Source: Unio delphinus (Eukaryota > Mollusca > Bivalvia > Unionida > Unionidae). Taken from it: a DNA stretch of 64,000 nucleotides. Location of the stretch: the NCBI GenBank assembly GCA_029339505.1, contig JAQISU010000036.1, positions 1,890,501-1,954,500 of the forward strand. Direction: 5' to 3'. The notes beneath the pieces were generated by a model. That model made no database searches. It was given only the letters and a program-made list of their open reading frames with translations, and was not told the DNA's origin. Positions 59,370 through 64,000 of this stretch are shown here, piece after piece; position 1 is the first letter of the stretch; each line of letters opens with the position of its first letter. The position numbers and the translations under genes are program-made.

Positions 59370-59990
59370 GTCCAAATGCTGAACCCAAAAGAACAGTACA
59401 GCTTGTGTAGATTACCGGACCTGCTTCTTCACCCTGCTACTACATCTGTTTTCCCTCCTTTTAATACCTTACCTTCACCCTGCCACTACAGCTGTTTACC
59501 TCATTTTAATACCTGACCTTCACCCTGCCACTATAGCTGTGAACCCAAAAAAGAACAGTACAGCTTGTGTAGATTACCTGACCTGCTTCTTCACCCTGCT
59601 ACTACATCTGTTTTTCCTCATTTTAATATGTTACCTTCACACCACCACTACAGATGTTTCCCTCATCTTAATACCTTACCTTCACCCTGCCACTACAGCT
59701 GTTTGCCTCATTTTAATACATGATCTTCACCCTGCCACTACAGCTGTTTGCCTCATTTTAATACATGATCTTCATCCTGCCACTATAGCTGTTTCCCTCA
59801 TTTTATTATTTTATCATCACCCTCCCACTACAGCTGTTTCCTTCATCTTAATACCTTACCTTCATCCTGCCACTACAGCTGTTTCCCTCATTTTAATACC
59901 TGACCTTCACCTTGCCACTTAGCTGTTTCCCTCATTTTAATACTTGACCTTCACCCTGCCACTTAGCTGTTTCCCTCATTTTAATACAAT
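59370..59990. repeat. Minisatellite, 45-bp pyrimidine-rich unit, with a 165-bp duplicated block
   Basis: The unit is CTGTTTCCCTCATTTTAATA then CCTTACCTTCACCCTGCCAC and TACAG. A block starting GAACCCAAAAGAACAGTACA at 59380 recurs at 59540. Each unit ends in a CAG after a pyrimidine-rich stretch. Confidence 0.93.
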
Positions 59991-60039
59991 ATTTGGGTCC
60001 ATATCTGCTGACTCCATTTTGTATTGGACTGTGTTTTGG

Positions 60040-60245
60040 TGAGAATATTATTATGTACAAAACTACAGTTCAATGAGAACAGCATTATGTACAAAACCAC
60101 AGTTTAATGAGAACAGCATTATATACAAAACCACAGTTTAATGAGAACAGCATTATGTACAAAACTACAGTTTAATGAGAACAGCATTATGTACAAAACT
60201 GCAGTTTAATGAGAACAGCATTATGTACAAAACTACAGTATAGTG
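60040..60245. repeat. Tandem repeat, 34-bp unit, 6 copies
   Basis: GAGAACAGCATTATGTACAA followed by AACTACAGTTTAAT. Confidence 0.93.
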
Positions 60246-60735
60246 AAAACCATGTATGTAAGGAATCTTGGAAGAGCGGTAATGATTAGAACACTGTAAT
60301 ACTAGCATGAGCTGTCATAAGTTTCTTTCTTTCCAAGCTAAATTATCTATAGCTGCCAAGGTTTCAAGGTTTTTGGAAAGCTAATACTTTTGTATTGTAA
60401 TTAAAGTTCTGTCAAATGTTAAAGGCAGCTCTAAAAAGATTGGAAAACATAGCATGTAAATCCCAATGCTATGGAGCTGGTAAATGTGGTGATTGGTTTT
60501 GATTTTCCTTTGGTGTCACTATGACCCTAATTTTGAAATCTTCTAAAAACATAGACTCTTCTAATCTCCATGGAAAATATTGGGATTTTTTTACAATTCT
60601 TTCCCAATGGTAATTTCACCTTACATTTTTCATCACTCATTGAGCACATTGTGAAGTTTTTGTTGTACACGTGTAAGATATCCATTATGTTTCTTGAGCA
60701 CTACTAAATTTAATTGAGATTTATTCTTTGTACAG

Positions 60736-60825
60736 ATACACAGTGAGAAGGTACAGTGGAATGCAGCACCCAAGGTTGGCTCTCTAGATAATGCCACATA
60801 TTCGCCTGGTGGCGGCAATGTCAAA
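60736..60825 (+). CDS. Exon: tubulin-binding repeat 5
   Basis: The acceptor is TTTGTACAG ending at 60735 and the donor is AAA|GTAAGA at 60826. The 30 codons read IHSEKVQWNAAPKVGSLDNA then TYSPGGGNVK. It is phase 0 on both sides, with KVGSLDN and PGGG as in the last repeats of the family. It shares KVxWNAxPKVGS with the previous exon (VSWNADPKVGS, VQWNAAPKVGS), which suggests these two repeat exons are a lineage-specific duplication pair. The following 3.2 kb to the window edge holds no recognisable terminal exon. Confidence 0.92.
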
Positions 60826-60869
60826 GTAAGACTCATTGATAGTATATTGATTAGATAGCGTGATAGGTA

Positions 60870-62235
60870 GCTTATGGTATGGAGCTGTACCTATTATAAA
60901 TTGTCTGTCATACATCCACAGCATAGAGCTGTGCCTATTAGAAATTGTCTGTCATACATCCACAGCATAGAGCTGTGCCTATTAGAAATTGTCTGTCATA
61001 CATCCATGGTACGGAGCTGTGCCTATTATAAGTTGTCTGTCATGCAGCTATGGCATAGAGCTGTGCCTATTAGAAATTGTCATGCAGCCATGGTATGGAG
61101 CTGTGCCTATTATAAATTGTCTGTCATACATACATGGCATAGAGCTGTGCCTATTTGAAATTGTCATACATCCATGGCATAGAGCTGTGCCTATTAGAAA
61201 TTGTCTGTCATTCATCCATGGTATGGAGCTGTGCCTATTATAAATTGTCTGTGATACATCCCCGGCATAGAGCTGTGCCTATTAGAAATTGTCTGTCATT
61301 CATCCACAGCATAGAGCTGTACCTATTATAAATTGTCTGTCATACATCCATGGCATAGAGCTGTACCTATTTTAAATTGTCTGTCATACATCCATGGCAT
61401 TGAGCTGTACCTATTAGAAATTGTCTGTCATACATCTATGGCATAAAGTTGTGCCTATTAGAAATTGTCATGCATCCATGGTATGGAGCTGTGCCTATTA
61501 TAAATTGTCTGTCATATATACATGGCATAGAGCTGTGCCTATTAGAAATTGTCATGCATCCATGTCAAAGAGCTGTGCCTATTATAAATTATCTGCCATA
61601 CATCCATGTCATAGAGCTGTGCCTATTAGAAATTGTCATACATCTATGGCATAGAGCTGTACCTATTATAAATTGTCTGTCATACATCAATGGCATAGAG
61701 CTGTGCCTATTAGAAATTGTCTGTCATACATCCATGGTATGGAGCTGTGCCTATTAGAAATTGTCTGTCATACATCCATGGCATAGAGATGTACCTATTA
61801 TAAATTGTCTGTCATACATCCATGGCATAGAGCTGTACCTATTATAAATTGTCTGTCATACATCCATGGCATAGAGCTGTACCTATTATAAATTGTCTGT
61901 CATACATCCATGGCATAGAGCTGTGCCTATTAGAAATTGTCTGTCATACATCCATGACATAGAGCTGTACCTATTATAAATTGACTATCATACATCCATG
62001 CCATAGAACTGTGCCTATTAGAAATTGTCTGTCATGCATCCATGGTATGGATCTGTGCCTATTATAAATTGACTATCATACATCCATGTCATAGAGCTGT
62101 GCCTATTAGAAATTATCTGTCATACATCCATGGCATAGAGCTGTGCCTATTAGAAATTGTCATGCATCCTTGGCATAGAGCTGTGCCTATTAGAAATTGT
62201 TTGTCATACATCCATGTCATAGAGCTGTGCCATTT
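60870..62235. repeat. Minisatellite, 44-bp unit, about 31 copies
   Basis: The unit is CATCCATGGCATAGAGCTGT then GCCTATTAGAAATTGTCTGT and CATA, with TATAAATTG and shorter units lacking CTGT. It starts 45 bp after the repeat-5 donor. Plus-strand frames are repeat artefacts. Confidence 0.95.
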
Positions 62236-62239
62236 TAAC

Positions 62240-62600
62240 AATGTCATGATTGTTGGCAGACCAATTCTGGCTTTGAAATGTATACAGAAATTTTCAGTAT
62301 CTGGACTTTTATACTTTCTTATTTCAGGATCAATTTGTATTCACATAATACAGTACGTTCCTCTCACATTTTAATTTATAGCTTGGATAATTGAATTATT
62401 TGCTCAGTTACAAAATTGGTTTGGTTTGCTTCTCTCTTTTACTTAGCATGTGACCATAGATTCATAGTATACTCATAGATTTAGAACTATAGTAAATTAT
62501 GTTTTTTTAATAAATAATTTGGTACATTTGTTTTCATGTAAAAGATGCAAAACCAAATTTGAGATGCCAGGCCAAGTTCTAATTATAATGATTTTTTGAG
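62240..62600 (+). other. Intron sequence, nothing recognised
   Basis: No last exon of the gene was found here. Confidence 0.5.
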
Positions 62601-62604
62601 CATG

Positions 62605-63145
62605 ATTGTTTTAATTTGTCAAACAGATTAGTGATCAATGCAAAGCCTATTTGTCAAACAAAATAGTGACCAATACAATGCTTATTTGTCGAAAAGAATA
62701 GTGACCAATACAATGCTTATTTGTCGAAAAGAATAGTGACCAATACAATGCTTATTTGTCAAAAAGAGTAGTAATCAATACAATGCTTATATGTCACAAA
62801 GAGTAGTAATCAATACAATGCTTATATGTCAAAAAGAGTAGTAATCAATACAATGCTTATATGTCAAAAAGAGTAGTAATCAATACAATGCTTATATGTC
62901 ACAAAGAGTAGTAATCAATACAATGCTTATATGTCACAAAGAGTAGTAATCAATACAATGCTTATTTGTCAAAAAGAGTAGTAATCAATACAATGCTTAT
63001 ATGTCACAAAGAGTAGTAATCAATACAATGCTTATTTGTCACAAAGAGTAGTAATCAATACAATGCTTATATGTCACAAAGAGTAGTAATCAATACAATG
63101 CTTATATGTCAAAAAGAGTAGTAATCAATACAATGCTTATTTATT
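62605..63145. repeat. Minisatellite, 35-bp unit, about 15 copies
   Basis: The unit is CTTATATGTCACAAAGAGTA followed by GTAATCAATACAATG. Confidence 0.95.
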
Positions 63146-63179
63146 GAATAGTTTAATGACCAAGCACAATTCAGCTAAA

Positions 63180-63500
63180 TTTCATGGCATGGTATGAGTA
63201 TTCTGTCATTTCATGGCTTGGAGTGAGTATTCTGTCATTCCATGGCTTGGAGTGTGTATCCTGTCATTCCATGGCTTGGAGTGAGTATTCTGTCATTCCA
63301 TGATGTGGAGTGAGTATTCTGTCATTCCATGGGTTGGAGTGAGCATTCTGTCATTCCATGGCTTGGAGTGAGTATTCTGTCATTCCATGGTTTGGAGTGT
63401 GTATTCTGTCATTCCATGGCTTGGAGTGAGTATTCAAACTGTCATTCCCTTTCGTGGAGTGAATATTATGTAATTTCATGTCATAGAGTGAGTATTTTGT
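63180..63500. repeat. Minisatellite, 29-bp unit, about 10 copies
   Basis: The unit is ATTCCATGGCTTGGAGTGAG followed by TATTCTGTC. Confidence 0.93.
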
Positions 63501-63504
63501 CATT

Positions 63505-64000
63505 AAGTGCTCTCAGTAAAAATGTACACCATGAGATCCAGAACTTGTTATTGATAGCAAAGCACATGTTGTTCAAAAACACCATCATAAAACATGGAGT
63601 GTGCTAACAAATGGAGCAGTATGTTTGCAGCTTGAGAAGATATTCTTAACTCTAATTTGATTTGTGTAATTGTAATGGTTTCAAAAATTTCTTAATATAT
63701 TTTTAATGAGTTAACATTTTACCTCATACAAGCACCTTTGGATGCATCTATTCCATTTGCATGGAATAATCTTGGATACCTCTACCATGTTCTCTTACGA
63801 GCGCCTTTTGATGCCTATACACCATTCTCATGGAAGTGCCTGCTGTAAACATTAGCCATTTTAGCGGGTTTTCATAGCACCACCCTTGAGGAAAACCCGC
63901 ATTGAATGCTACATTCATTACTGTGAATGACCGTAATGTCAGATCACGTGATCGTTAGTTACACTCTTGTCTAAATTTGCTATTTAAAGTAACTGGGTTG
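63505..64000. other. Right edge: perfect 10-bp hairpin, no exon recognised
   Basis: GCGGGTTTTC at 63864-63873 and GAAAACCCGC at 63891-63900 form a perfect stem with a 17-base loop. The surrounding sequence is less AT-rich and contains a palindromic ATCACGTGAT near 63946. It may be the start of an element cut by the window. Confidence 0.5.

Larger units (their letters stand above)
30484..60825 (+). other. Tau/MAP2/MAP4-family microtubule-associated protein gene, partial, seven exons
   Basis: This is the span of one multi-exon gene, open at both ends. The joined exons read through without a stop, and splice phases match at every junction (1, 0, 1, 0, 0, 0). Family knowledge: tau, MAP2 and MAP4 bind along microtubules through about 31-residue repeats of the form KxGSxxNxxHxPGGG and project an acidic N-terminal arm. 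Here four good repeats (KVGSMNNLKHSPGGG, KVGSKDNLTHRPGGG, KVGSMEKVQHTPGGG, KVGSLDNATYSPGGG) follow one degenerate repeat (YGTDTKNENYKPGGG). Exons ending just after PGGG in phase 0 match the vertebrate tau plan. Introns are about 4.1, 11.9, 4.1, 1.6, 3.4 and 3.0 kb. The start codon and the last exon (the family usually ends with a KKxETxKLxF-like tail) are not seen. Family assignment is secure; which ortholog cannot be said, since most invertebrates have a single family member. Confidence 0.92.

Overview
The window looks like animal nuclear DNA. It has large introns with GT/AG borders, tRNA-derived SINEs, non-LTR retrotransposon remnants, TA-, TTAA- and 8-bp-flanked DNA transposon remnants, and a very heavy load of minisatellites. 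AT-rich sequence and a SINE-, MITE- and minisatellite-rich landscape fit a mollusc, most likely a bivalve. That placement is an inference from general style, not a species match.

Only one cellular gene can be supported. It lies on the + strand and is a member of the tau/MAP2/MAP4 family of microtubule-associated proteins, incomplete at both ends. Seven exons are visible: 30484-32010 (large acidic, Ser/Thr-Pro-rich projection region ending in a basic Pro-rich stretch), 36080-36126 (small linker exon), 48063-48237, 52362-52459, 54091-54189, 57607-57696 and 60736-60825 (tubulin-binding repeats with PGGG motifs). All splice phases agree and the joined frame stays open. The upstream exon(s), the start codon and the C-terminal exon are not recognised and probably lie outside the window.

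Region 1-30.4 kb is upstream sequence or upstream intron. It is mostly tandem arrays with units from 23 to about 60 bp, each local and unrelated to its neighbours. These arrays are repeatedly interrupted by transposons: two TTAA-flanked piggyBac-like elements in one array (2811-3301 and 4070-5290), a Tigger/pogo-like element in another (7408-8717), a large inverted repeat (10018-11179), a deleted non-LTR element (20.9-22.3 kb), a hAT-like MITE with an 8-bp duplication (27257-27959), and a second Tigger/pogo-like element (28513-30412) that ends only 71 bp before the large exon.

Region 30.5-64 kb is the gene. Every intron carries its own minisatellites. The most striking is 36127-39240: about 70 copies of a 43-bp unit grown from the exon/intron junction of the small exon. 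Each unit carries a copy of the exon end plus the 5' splice site, and many also carry a plausible 3' splice site, so the intron is an array of candidate microexons or decoy splice sites. The intron after 52459 shows a smaller version of the same thing. A minus-strand non-LTR retrotransposon fragment with an AP-endonuclease domain sits at 42.55-44.08 kb.
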